Shown one piece after another: positions 29,301-39,565 of a stretch of 64,000 nucleotides of DNA (within the stretch, counting starts at the first letter, position 1; each line of letters opens with the position of its first letter). The position numbers were made by a program, and so were the translations under genes. The notes beneath the pieces were generated by a model. The model saw only the letters and a program-made list of their open reading frames with translations. It was not told the DNA's origin and ran no database searches. This stretch comes from Chamaea fasciata (taxonomy: Eukaryota; Chordata; Aves; Passeriformes; Sylviidae): assembly GCA_029207755.1 (NCBI GenBank), contig JARCOQ010000002.1, positions 93,533,087 through 93,597,086 on the forward strand, read 5' to 3'.

Positions 29301-31994
29301 CCTGATATTTAGAAGGAATTTTCCCCAGCAGTCTCAGGTTTGATTTTGGTTACGTTATGTCTGTTAAGATTCTATTTAAAAATGACTTTATGTTTGCTGG
29401 TTCTCCATTCCTCATTCATTGTTTCTCCTTTGTTAGTGAGTGAACTGCAGTTGTACTAAATGTTAATAGCTGCGTATTTCCCTTTTCTTTCTTTCCCTCA
29501 GTGAGAACTGCAACAAATGTAGCACATTTTGCCAGTGGCACTGGGGAGGACAGGAGCTGAACAAGACCCCCTGAAGTATTCCCTTTGGAACAGATTGGAG
29601 TTCTGAAATCAGTATATTTTATGAAGCAATAATACTGAAAAGAATTCCCTCTACAACTAAGCTCAGGCTTCTTTGAAGTCTGAAAAAATGGTGCTTTTTC
29701 TTTCATATGAAATGTTATATTTCTGTATCAAAACAATCTCTTGAGAACAGAACATGTGCAGGGTAACAAGGATCTATGAAGCAAAATGAGATTTTCACTG
29801 CAAAACAAAAGTTCATTTCAATTTCTTGAGGAAATAGAGTGAAAAGAACATCAGCCATTTGTCACCATTGCAATTTCAGGAAAACAGTTTACAAGAAATT
29901 CACAAAAGGTTAATTAGCTAGGATGAGAGTGATTTTGACACTTACCTGATATAAATCAGCAACACTATATGAATATGTACAACCCATAAATTATCTAGAA
30001 ATCTTAAATAGTGATGGGCCACATTTTCACTGATTATAAGTAATAAAATGCTCATGGTGTTGAAATTATAATGTTTCACAGTAATTATGTATTAGTTTTG
30101 ACAGTAATTTGTGACTTGAAGCTAAACAGAGGTGTTTCTCTGCATAAAACAGCCAGGATGTAGGGATCAGAAAGATCTTTCACAAGCTATGAATGGTGCA
30201 GACCACAGAGAAGGCTTTTATTCGTTGGAGAAAGGACTGAAAGTAAGCATAATGATCTGATATGAATTATTAAATTCTTTCTTTGAATTTAAGCTTTGTG
30301 TGCTGCGGCAGAGTTTTCTAGTTTAACAGTTTGAAAATTCCTGTTTCATGCACGATAGGCAATGGTACAACAGACAGGACAGTTTCCCTCCTTACATGTA
30401 ATCCTGCCTCTCTTTATGACCCACAAGCCTACAGTAAGGGAAATAGGACTATAATTTAATTTTAATTTCAAAATATGTGATAATAGAGATATAATAATAT
30501 GTGTGATAATTGTAAGAGGGAATTTTGAATAATGAAGGTTAGTATTTTTAAAGAAGACAGAAATTGAAATATTGTTCTAACATGAAAATGAGATTAATAC
30601 AAATTGAAATGCATACAATATTCTTAAAATGTTTCTGTGCTCATAAGATTTCAGTGAAGCAATTTGTTTCATTAGCAGCACAGCAAGGAGAAGCAGATGA
30701 CTTTCAGTTTTGTCTGGTCTGCTACCTGTCACCCTTTCCCCATAGCAAGGGTAACACAAATTCTCCCTTCTGCTCTCTGCTGTCACCAGAAATTCTCTCC
30801 ACCAAAGAAAAGAAAACAGATGATACAATTTGGCGAGAGTTGTGTGCATTTGTCTGGCCAGGAAAAGAAGCTGCCCTTTTGACACAGCCAGAAAAAATAT
30901 GCATAAATTGCATTTCCTCTGGTTTCTTCCCCAGTGATGGCAAAAATCTGAGACTCCACCAAGATGCCACAAATTTTCAATAAGATTATAGGGACTCAAT
31001 GGCCTTTGAAATATATTTATAAATACAGTTTGAATTGTCTACAGTCTATGACAAGAGGCATCTATCGACAAAATGGATAAACACATAATGGCACTGAATA
31101 GCCCACTGTTCCTACAAATTTTGCTAAAGTTTCATTTTTATTTTAAAATTCACACATAAGCATCTATAAGTGAAATTTGTAAATCTTTTTAATTTAGGAA
31201 GATATCATTAGTCTGTCAGGAAACAATTATTTATTATGCAGTTCAATTCTGACTGAAGTCAGACCATTTGACAATACTGCCAGCGATGCAACAGAACAAC
31301 CTTGGCATAGGATTCTTAAAACTAACATCAGAAAGGTTTGCAAGCTTGTGCTGATTTTGGCCTGCTACTCCACTTTTCTCTTTTGGAATGAGAGACTTGC
31401 AAGACTGACCTCAGGTCCTCACACTAGAGTTTGTCACTGTTGAAGCAGCACATTTGAACAACAACAATGAAATGCTGTTTCCATTTCCTTTCTTGGATTT
31501 GTTCTTCCTTTTTTTCTTTTTTGCTCTTCTTCATTGTCTTTGAAATTGTAAAACATTGCCATTCTCTATACAAATTTTTATTATACCTTCCCTGAAACAT
31601 ATTATGCTCCATGTTAATTCAGATATTGACCTTGGAGCTTGTCCATTTCCTATGTTCCAATTTTTTTCTTGATGAACTTACAGCACTGAATAGTTTATTC
31701 TCACAGGAAAAAAAGAGGTTAAAAAAGGTCCTCACATAACAATTGCTCTCTGACATGGAAAGAATGCCAAAAGACAAGAGATTACATTGGTACATCCCAA
31801 AGGATTACTCTAGAGAAAAGAACCTTATTAATGTAACAACAGAAGAGGTCACATTCATTCTAGCAAACCAAATACAGTGATTGAGACCAACTTGTTGTAC
31901 TGGTTTTTAGACTAAAAGAAAAGCTGTTTACTTAAGAGAATAGGTTAGTGTTTGCCTTCTCATTTAGATGGAATGTCAAAACAAGGTCACTTGT
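23396..31994. other. Long AT-rich non-coding stretch
   Basis: About 8.6 kb with no gene or interspersed repeat recognised. It holds T-rich patches near 25388-25440 and a 17-T run at 27514-27530. The 115-codon plus-strand frame at 27434-27781 runs through that T run (phenylalanine tract) and is spurious. The minus-strand frame at 29416-29706 (96 codons) has no domain. The open region at 30564-30999 is listed separately. Confidence 0.5.
30564..30999. other. Region open on both strands (139 and 140 codons), unassigned
   Basis: A plus-strand frame of 139 codons (30564-30983) and a minus-strand frame of 140 codons (30577-30999) cover the same DNA, and shorter frames are open in other phases. The middle part (30690-30960) is less AT-rich than its surroundings, which lowers stop density. 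The predicted proteins have no signal peptide, domain or repeat that I recognise. I do not call a gene; a diverged repeat, a conserved non-coding element or chance would all explain it. Confidence 0.3.
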
Positions 31995-32374
31995 TCTGTT
32001 CAGCCTGGAGAAGAGGATACTGAGTGTCCTCATTGCAGTTACAGCTTCCTCGTGAGGAGTAGAGGTGGGGCAGGCACTGATCACCTCTCTGATGCCCTGG
32101 TACAGAAACAAAGGGAATGGCCTGAAGTTGTGTCAGGGGAGGTTCAGGTTGGATATTAGGAAAAACTTCTTCCCCCAGAGGGTGGTAAGGCACTGCAACA
32201 GGCTCCCCAGGGAAGTAGTCACAGCACCAAGCCTGACAGAGGTCAAGAAGTGTTTGGGAAAATGCTCTTTGTAAGATGGTGTGATTTTTGGGGCTGTCCT
32301 GTGCAAGACCCGGACTTGGGTTTTGATGGTCTTTGTGGGTCCCTTCCAGCTCAGGATATTCTATGATTCTACGA
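31995..32374 (+). mobile_element. CR1: CR1 LINE fragment, complete 3' end
   Basis: Plus-strand CR1 3' region ending in the diagnostic tail 'gatattctatgattctacg'. Blocks in order: 'gttcagcctggagaagagga', 'ggttcaggttggatattagg', 'aaaaacttcttcccccagag', 'gtggtaaggcactgcaacag', 'gctccccagggaagtagtca', and the 'gatggtctttgtgggtccct' block before the tail. It is one of the better preserved CR1 ends in the window. 5'-truncated at about 31995, so no reverse-transcriptase sequence remains. The 142-codon minus-strand frame (31987-32415) is a shadow of the repeat. Confidence 0.92.
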
Positions 32375-34784
32375 AATACTTGATTTTCTGAGGAAGCAAT
32401 GGCACACAGACACACATTTCTATTTATAAGAATGAATGTTTATATATGAAAACTGTTGAAATCACACAGTTGCATTTCAATAAACTGAGATTTTATAGAT
32501 CACAAGATAAATCAACATAAAAGGGTACTGACTGAGTTATCTGGAACAACCCGAGCACTTGCAACCATCTTGCTATTATTTTGAGAGAACGAAATTCCTT
32601 ACAGCTTTGATACCAATGAACAATGACTACCAATACACCTCAAAAAAATAAAGTGCCTGGAGTAGCAGTCCTTAAATAAGAGAAAAAAGTAAAATTCACA
32701 TCTTTCATGTCAAGGATTCATTTCTAGATCCAAGAGTTATAGGATTATCTTGTCTAATCTCTCTCATAAAAGAGTTGCCTTAGGGCTAGCACAGGTCTTG
32801 CTTAGAGACAGCAAAGAAACCAAGGAGAGAACTAGTGCTAATGCAGCACAGATGATCTTTGCAATGCTTGAGATGGTTCACTCTCTGGTCCTCTATTTAT
32901 TTCATAAGGACTCATGAAAGGAGGAAGAGGAACAACCTCTTCTGGCTAAAAATAGTGGAAAGACAACTGAATACAAGCTGCTGAGTACTGAGAAACCAGG
33001 GAATTATGTTGACAATAGTCTCCTATATCTATGAGAATTATAGCATGGCAACAGCCATCATGAGAACATAGGTGTGCACAGCCTGCCATCTTAGCATTGC
33101 AAGGCTGCTGCTCTTTCCCCAGCATAACTTTAGGGAGACCCTAAATGAGTATGATTAGGAATGAATGTGATTTCTTTTTTCATATTCTACATTTCTGTGA
33201 TTTCAAAACTCTTTAAGATAGAAACCATAAAAGAAGAATACATAAACACTGAAGATAATTTTGGCACTAATGAGTTCAAATACTTCAGTTAGGCAGCACT
33301 AAAATATTTTTATTTTGACTTTTTTACTTGTTTTTTTTTTCTTTACTATCATGTAAAGTAACTTTTTTTTTGTCAATAAAACATGATAATATTTCACCAG
33401 TTTTACTTCAGAGCATATAAAAAACCTATCATTTTCATCTCTCACCCCATCCTATCTCCTGCTTATCTAGTTTATTTTCTGAATAAAACTGAACCCAAAA
33501 TATATTTGATAGACTGGAATATCTGCATTAGTCAAATTATACTACCCAATCATAATTATGGCAATATTTACTAGTTGAATTATACTTCTAATTCTCATCA
33601 TTACTATTCAATATGTATTACACCAAATGTACAGAAGAAATATGGCATTTTTGTTTCACTATATGTGCTTCAAATTTCATTTTGTAATGAAATTTCGAGT
33701 AATAATTAAATCAGACTGGGCTGAGCAACACTGCCTGAAAAATTTGTAAATGAGCAGAGCAGAGATTTATGATTTCCACACACATTGCAGATCACTGAAA
33801 TAAGATAGATGAATATCCAAAATGTCATACTGTCAGCACTTGACATGTCAAGCCAGAAGAATATGTAAGTATGAAAACTGTAATGCACCTTAGGATCTAA
33901 ATTATGGTTCATAAAACTGGGGAAAAAAATCAAAAAATACAATAATTTTCAATCTCTAAGCACTTTTAATGAGATATCCTCCATCTTAATGCTAGGAAAA
34001 TATTCTGTCTTAACTTTTTGATATATTTACAAGGTTGAATTGAGTAATTTGAGTAGTTCCAGTGACAATGAAAGAAAAAACACCATGGATGTCCTATGAA
34101 TAACTGATCATAGAAAAGATAGGAATTAACAATTTGTACCTTAAAAAACCCCAGTCAACCAGCCAATCAAATTTCATCTGCCCCCAGCAAAGACAAAAAA
34201 AAAACCCAAACAAACAAACAAAAAAAAATCCAAGCAAAAGAAACTCCCAAGAAAAACCCCAAAGACATTCACTTGTAACTTCCAGGTGATCCACAAAGAA
34301 ATTATTTTTACCCCACCTGTTTTTTTCCCTTGTTCTAAAAGGTTTAATTCTTGATTTCTTCTGGTTTTACTTGTTGAGCACTTTCTTTGTCTTTGCATAC
34401 ATGAAAGGCTTTGTTCTGTTCCAACAACTTACAAGTTAGGAATTTAGCATTTGGGAAAGTGGATGCAAGAGTGAAGGTTACTTCATATCCCTGCCCCAGT
34501 TCCAAACAGTACTGAAGATGTAGATGGATTCTCAATATCAGCATAATGAACTTTTATCATATAACCTACCATTAAAATATTTTCCGCAAACAGACCTGGG
34601 CTGCATTGACGCCTGCATCTGCCTTTCATCGGCCTTTCATCATTAATGCCTTTCACCCGCCAGTATCTTTCACTTGTTTCAAAGCTGGCGTATCATTTCA
34701 GCTTTTCCAGAGAGCCGAAGTAGTGGGGACTTGATTTTGGCATGAGAACATCATAAAGTTCCAGAGCCCTGACCTGGGTTAGAG
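32375..34784. other. AT-rich non-coding DNA
   Basis: No gene seen. Around 34190-34260 there is an A-rich, CAAA-type simple stretch that produces spurious glycine/phenylalanine frames on the minus strand. Around 34618-34660 the word cctttcat/cctttcac recurs several times, a small cryptic repeat. Confidence 0.55.
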
Positions 34785-35405
34785 TAGCCCGAGACACGAG
34801 TACAGACTGTGAGAAGAATTCATTGACAGAAGTCTTTCAGAGAAGGACTTGGGGGTTCTGGTGGACAAAAGGCTGGACATGAGCTGGCAATGTGCACTTG
34901 CAGACCAGAAAATCAGTTGTTTCCTGGGATGCATCCAAAACAGCATGGGCAGCAGAGTGAGGGAGATGATTCTGGCCCTCTGCTTTTGTGAGATCACACC
35001 CGGCATAGAGTATCCAGCTCTGGGGTCACCAATAAAATAAAGAGGTGGGATCTATTAGAGCCAGTCTGGAGAAAGGTCACAAAGTTGATCAGAGGGCTCG
35101 AGCACCTCTCTTAAGAAAACAGGCTGAGAGGTGGGGTTGTTCAGCCTGGAGATGGCTCCAGAGTCATCTCCTTTTCAGTACTAAAAAGAAGTTTATATAG
35201 AAGATGGATAGTGACTTTACACACAGGCAGACAGTAACAGGACAAGGGGTCTCCAATTTTAAACTAAAAGTGGAGAGATTTAGATTAGATGTTAAGGAGA
35301 AATCCTTCAATGTGAAGGTGGTAAGGCACAAGAACAAGTTTCCCAGAGACATTGTGGGTACCCCATTCCTGGGGTGTCCAAGGTCAGGTTGGATGGAATC
35401 CTGAA
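34785..35405 (+). mobile_element. CR1: CR1 LINE fragment, RT end through 3' region
   Basis: Plus-strand CR1. The 5' part matches the end of the reverse-transcriptase reading frame. Frame 34849-35040 gives a peptide with 'VDKRLDMSWQCALA' and then 'LGCIQNSMGSRVREMILAL', a decayed form of the CR1 'VDxxLNMSQQCALV...LGCIRxSxASRxREVI' stretch. The 3' non-coding blocks follow: 'gttcagcctggagatggctc' and a decayed 'tagattagatgttaaggaga' block. The minus-strand frames here are shadows. The 3' tail is missing; the element stops at about 35405 and is followed by another CR1 end. Confidence 0.87.
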
Positions 35406-35462
35406 CTCTACCCCACCTGAAATCACCGCAATGGTGAAAGCAATTAAGCATGTATAATACTT

Positions 35463-35622
35463 GCCAGAGAGGTTTGTGAAGTCCCCATCCAGAGAGCTAT
35501 TCAAGGCCCAACTATAAAAGGCCTGAGGATTCTGGCCCTTATTTAGCACTGACTGTATTTTGTGCATAAGGCTGGCTTGTTGAACAGAAACCTCCAGAGG
35601 ACCCTTCCCCTCTACATTATCT
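35463..35622 (+). mobile_element. CR1: CR1 LINE 3' end, second copy or rearranged piece
   Basis: Plus-strand CR1 3' sequence: 'gccagagaggtttgtgaagt' (35463 on), 'ccccatccagagagctattc', 'aaggcccaac' and finally 'cctccagaggacccttcccc'. These correspond to the terminal blocks 'gttgtggagtctccatcctt' and 'ctccagaggtcccttccaac' of other CR1 subfamilies. The insertion of about 55 bp between this and the preceding CR1 fragment, and the different subfamily look, suggest a separate insertion. A deletion plus divergence within one copy is possible. Confidence 0.72.
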
Positions 35623-36295
35623 TATGGTCCTGTAAAATGGCAAGAGAAGTTGACAGAATATCTAGTCCTGTGATATTGAGATATTTCTAATAATATTCTG
35701 AATAATATTTTTGAAGGCAAAATTATAACATAGCTGGGTTTTTTTATGGAGTTCTGGATCAAGGTAACGATCAATGAGAGTTTTGTTACTGATTGAAAAG
35801 CCGTGGTAAGAATGGGTAAAATATCTTAGCCTGCATTTATCAAAATAATGCATATTTACACATATCTACCATTCTTTCTTAATCACAGCTGAAACACTAA
35901 AATGACCCTACACAACTCCTGTCTTAAATGAAGTTATCATATGCAGCTATTTTTTTCATACATTAATATGCAGTGTTATGCAATATGTAATAAATTATTG
36001 ATTTTCACCTAGTGGGGAATATTCTGTTCATTGGTATTGCTTTTTAATAAACAATCTTTTAAAATTAGAGACTTTTCTTTGGATACTTAAGGTGGCAGTG
36101 GAAACTTTTGTAGCAGGAGTACAGCACCCACAATTTTGTGAGAACCACTGGGGAAAGGAATCTCCAACAGAAGAAGTCATATTTTATTTAAATATAGGCT
36201 ATCTGCTTGTTTCTGATGCTTTTCTTTCAAATTTTTTCTTGAACTAAATGCAAATTGGACCATAACTTGAGAAAATTATCAAAAGACAATTTCTA

Positions 36296-36347
<52 letters not shown>

Positions 36348-37248
36348 AAAAGAATAATTCTAACCTCCTTATACATAGTTTCTGGTTTTCTTCAAAGTAT
36401 TTTCTCTGAAATATACACATACATTTTTCTGAAGAGAAATTTATAAGCTATTTTGGATTTCAGAAAACTCAATTCTGTTCTTCAGTATATCATCAATATA
36501 ATGTGCTCTGAATGACAAAATTGTAGCATTTATCCTAATCACTACTACATAGAAATTCTTCAATATACTTGGAGATTCTTCTTCCAAGTGCCATTGCGTA
36601 TATTTTACCTTTTTACATTCACATGCCTACAGATGCAGAGATGACAGCATCATGCTTTTAAATTTGAAAAGTGTAGTCCCAATGGAAACCATTCTGCTTT
36701 GTGAAAAATATGAATTTGTTGAAAGAATAAAAATTTTAAAAAGATTAAATATAGGGACACATATTCTAGATGTAGCCCAAGCCTGCAATGCAGCTGCATG
36801 AGTAAAGCTGTGTTATCTAATGGAGAAATGAATGTATCTCTATATAATTGTATCACCAGTGACAGGAGAGAACGACCAATCTCACGGGTCTCCCATGAAA
36901 TATGGTTGTCTTTACTGTAGATAGGATCTCACAAAACTTTGGTTTGGTTCAGAGTTATTCAGTACACTTGCTAATACATTTGAAAAAAGTAATGCTTTAT
37001 TTTGAAAGCTGTGACTTTAAAAGGGAAATTTGGGTTCATAGTGAATAGTTACATGATCACTAGTTACTTCTGTAAGTTCCTGGGTAAGTAAGCTGATGAT
37101 CTCCTTTTATTAATAACAAGACAGTTTCTGTCTACACAGTGGTGATATATTATTTGACCTGTGGAGAGACAGCCTCACAAAAAATAAAAATTAAAAGGTA
37201 ACCTCATCCTGGTCTGTGAAGGCTGAAGCACTATTCTTATAAAAGGCC

Positions 37249-37249
<1 letters not shown>
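35623..37249. other. AT-rich non-coding DNA with a microsatellite
   Basis: No gene. It contains the (GT)(AT)(AC) tract listed separately. Frames at 35662-35853 and 36650-36856 (minus) are at chance length with no motif. Confidence 0.55.
36297..36347. repeat. Compound (GT)7(AT)16(AC)2 microsatellite
   Basis: A 51-nt perfectly alternating purine-pyrimidine tract: seven GT units, sixteen AT units, two AC units and a final A. The AT core is self-complementary and could extrude a cruciform. The flanking GT and AC ends can pair with each other, since the tract is nearly a perfect inverted repeat at its edges. Confidence 0.95.

Positions 37250-37296
<47 letters not shown>
37250..37296 (+). repeat. 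Poly(A) tract, 47 A
   Basis: Uninterrupted run of 47 A. Directly upstream is 'cttataaaaggccc', with no AATAAA at the usual distance, so a retroposed mRNA tail is not supported. The exact length of such a run is unreliable in most sequencing. Confidence 0.95.
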
Positions 37297-37298
<2 letters not shown>

Positions 37299-37879
37299 AA
37301 AAAGTCTGTAAGAAAGAATTTCTCAGAAAACAGAGTTCTTTAATCATCCCTTGGGGAACATAGTTGCCATTTGTAAAATTTTAAGTATCTGTTTATTTCC
37401 TGTATTGTATCACATCAAGTTCCTGGCACTAAACTCATGGAGACATTTGCAATATCCACATTGAGTAAAATACAAGAATACAATACTGCCAGTATACATA
37501 ATACATAATAATGTATTTCATGCTTTCCGGTGAAAATACACTTTAAAAAAATGAATAATATTCATATTCCATATGAAAATAAGGAAAATAGCCAAAGGTC
37601 AAATAATACTGCTACCTTTGTGGGACATGCTAAGAACTATTTTCTACATGAGAATCTACTATGAAGGGGCCTCCTGCAGCCAAAGAAAAGGTATACGAGA
37701 AAGTGTTGGATAACATATTAGAAACTAATCACTAAAAGCAAAAGTAATTCATATACATTAGAAGAAATAAACTTGTCAAATTATGATGGAGTCACATTGC
37801 ATTTGTTACCTGAAAAAGTGACTTGAGTTCATCAGGCTTAATTTGAAAATGGCTGATAGCATTCAGCGCGAGGCCTAAC
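37297..37879. other. AT-rich non-coding DNA
   Basis: No gene or repeat family recognised between the poly(A) tract and the CR1 fragment. Confidence 0.55.
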
Positions 37880-38325
37880 TTTTCCCAATTTTTTTGGCAG
37901 ATGATGTACCTCTTCATGCCCCTTTCTTGTCCTTAATATCCCTTGATAGTTTCAGGTCCAGATGAACTTTGGCTTTCTGAGCTCCATTACTGCCCTCAGA
38001 AAGTGTTCATTTATTGCCCCTGCCCCCAGTCACCTGAGCCTACTTCCAGTATACTTCTTTTGGATGTGTGAGTTTAGCCAGGAACTCATTGTACAAACAC
38101 CGGGGGCTCTTGCCACCTTGCCTTGGCTTCATGCTCTTCGCGGTAGCCTACTTTTGAGATTGGAGGAGATGATCCTTGCATATCATCTAGGTCTCTCAGA
38201 CCCTATTATCCATGGTTATATTCCTTGGGATTCTTCCAAGGTGGTCCCTTCCCTCCTGAAATCCAGAGCTATGATCATGATTTAGCCCTGCTCTCTCCTT
38301 ACAGGAACTTGAAGTCCTCTAGGAC
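37880..38325 (-). mobile_element. CR1: CR1 LINE fragment, endonuclease-RT linker region
   Basis: Minus-strand CR1 from the region between the endonuclease and reverse-transcriptase domains. On the plus strand the text 'ctttctgagctccattactg' and 'cccccagtcacctgagccta', the block 'gagtttagccaggaactcat', then 'cttgccttggcttcatgctc' and 'gaggagatgatccttgcata' follows intact CR1 order. The last blocks come from the same part of the element as 56860-57060 in the long copy nearby. The plus-strand frame 37962-38285 (107 codons) is a shadow. Both ends are truncated and the coding strand has stops. Confidence 0.75.
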
Positions 38326-39316
38326 TTATGGCTTTTTTTAGTGTAAAGACATATATTTGATAAAATTTCAGTGACAAAGGAAATAGGTGAACATCTTGAG
38401 ATATATTTTCTATAATGAGACTATAGGAAGAGTGCATAATAATATGGAATAACAGAAATATGTGATAAGTACTAGGAAATACAATGTACAGTAATTAATT
38501 TTAATCTGATTTTTCCTGCCAAGATATGAAATACCCAGCTATGAATGAGTACAAATGTACATAGAACTACTTCAATCATACTTGGATTCTAACCCTTCCA
38601 GCTATTCCAACTCTAATATAAAGAAATAATATGTTCCAAATACCTCAATAAGAAAGTGCTTTGAAAAAACTGAAGAATTTAAAGATTTTGATACAACTGT
38701 GTAACATCCCATTGTTCTTCATATTGTATGCTTCATCATTAAAAGAAAGTAACATTAAGATACATGATAGATTATTCTTAGGAAAGAAGTTCTTGGAGGG
38801 AAACGGGAATATTAATTCAGGCAAAAGAAATTAAAAACAAATAGTGAGTGAGGAAAATATTTCAACTAAACCAACTGGAATGCACACTGTAGAATCTAAC
38901 TGGAATTTGTACTTGAATTATTCTTTAGATCATTTTTCCATTCAACACATACTGAAGAGAAGCACATTACTATAAACAATATACACAGTTAACAAATTAT
39001 TCAAGAAGACTTCATGAGGTCATGTTTTCAGACATGCAGTTATTTATAACAGAATAGATTGAATATATATTGACAGGATGGCCATATAAGGCAGCCGTGA
39101 AGAACTTTTGCCTATTACATTACCAACCAAAGCAACTTCTTAATTTCTTTGTATTGTCACTCAAAATGAACTCCATATTTAAAAATATTTAATGCTGTGA
39201 AAATCAATCATTAACAGCATTTACTTTGAAGCATCTTTAGTCATACTGACTAAATCTCTAAAGTAAGAGCATACTGAAGTTGAGCTGCTTGCTGAATTGC
39301 CCTGGAGAACCCTTAG
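38326..39316. other. AT-rich non-coding DNA
   Basis: Nothing recognised: no gene, repeat family or RNA. Confidence 0.55.
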
Positions 39317-39490
39317 CAAACAAAACAAACCAAACCAAACCAAACCAAAACCAAAACCAAAACCAAAACAAACAACAAACAAACAAAACAACAAAAAACT
39401 AACCAACCAAACAACCAAAAAAAATCCAAACCCCCCTCCACCAAAAAAATCCCAAAACCCAGAAACAACCAAACCCACAAAACCCCTCCA
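39317..39490. repeat. CCAAA/CAAAAC-type simple repeat
   Basis: About 170 bp of imperfect (CCAAA)n, (CCAAAA)n and (CAAA)n units, with hardly any G or T on the plus strand. It yields a spurious lysine/proline/threonine/glutamine frame on the plus strand and a phenylalanine/glycine/valine frame on the minus strand (39221-39478). Neither is a gene. Confidence 0.92.
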
Positions 39491-39532
39491 AAGACAACAG
39501 TGTCAATTTGGGACTGGAAAAGCATGAAGGAG

Positions 39533-39561
<29 letters not shown>
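39533..39561 (+). repeat. Poly(A) tract, 29 A
   Basis: Run of 29 A shortly after the CCAAA repeat. No polyadenylation signal lies upstream, so this is probably simple-sequence expansion. Confidence 0.93.

Positions 39562-39565
<4 letters not shown>

Noticed and set aside
31987..32415. 142-codon minus-strand frame
   Set aside because: Antisense shadow of a CR1 3' end.
39221..39530. Lysine/proline/threonine-rich and glycine/phenylalanine-rich frames
   Set aside because: They are translations of the CCAAA simple repeat on the two strands.
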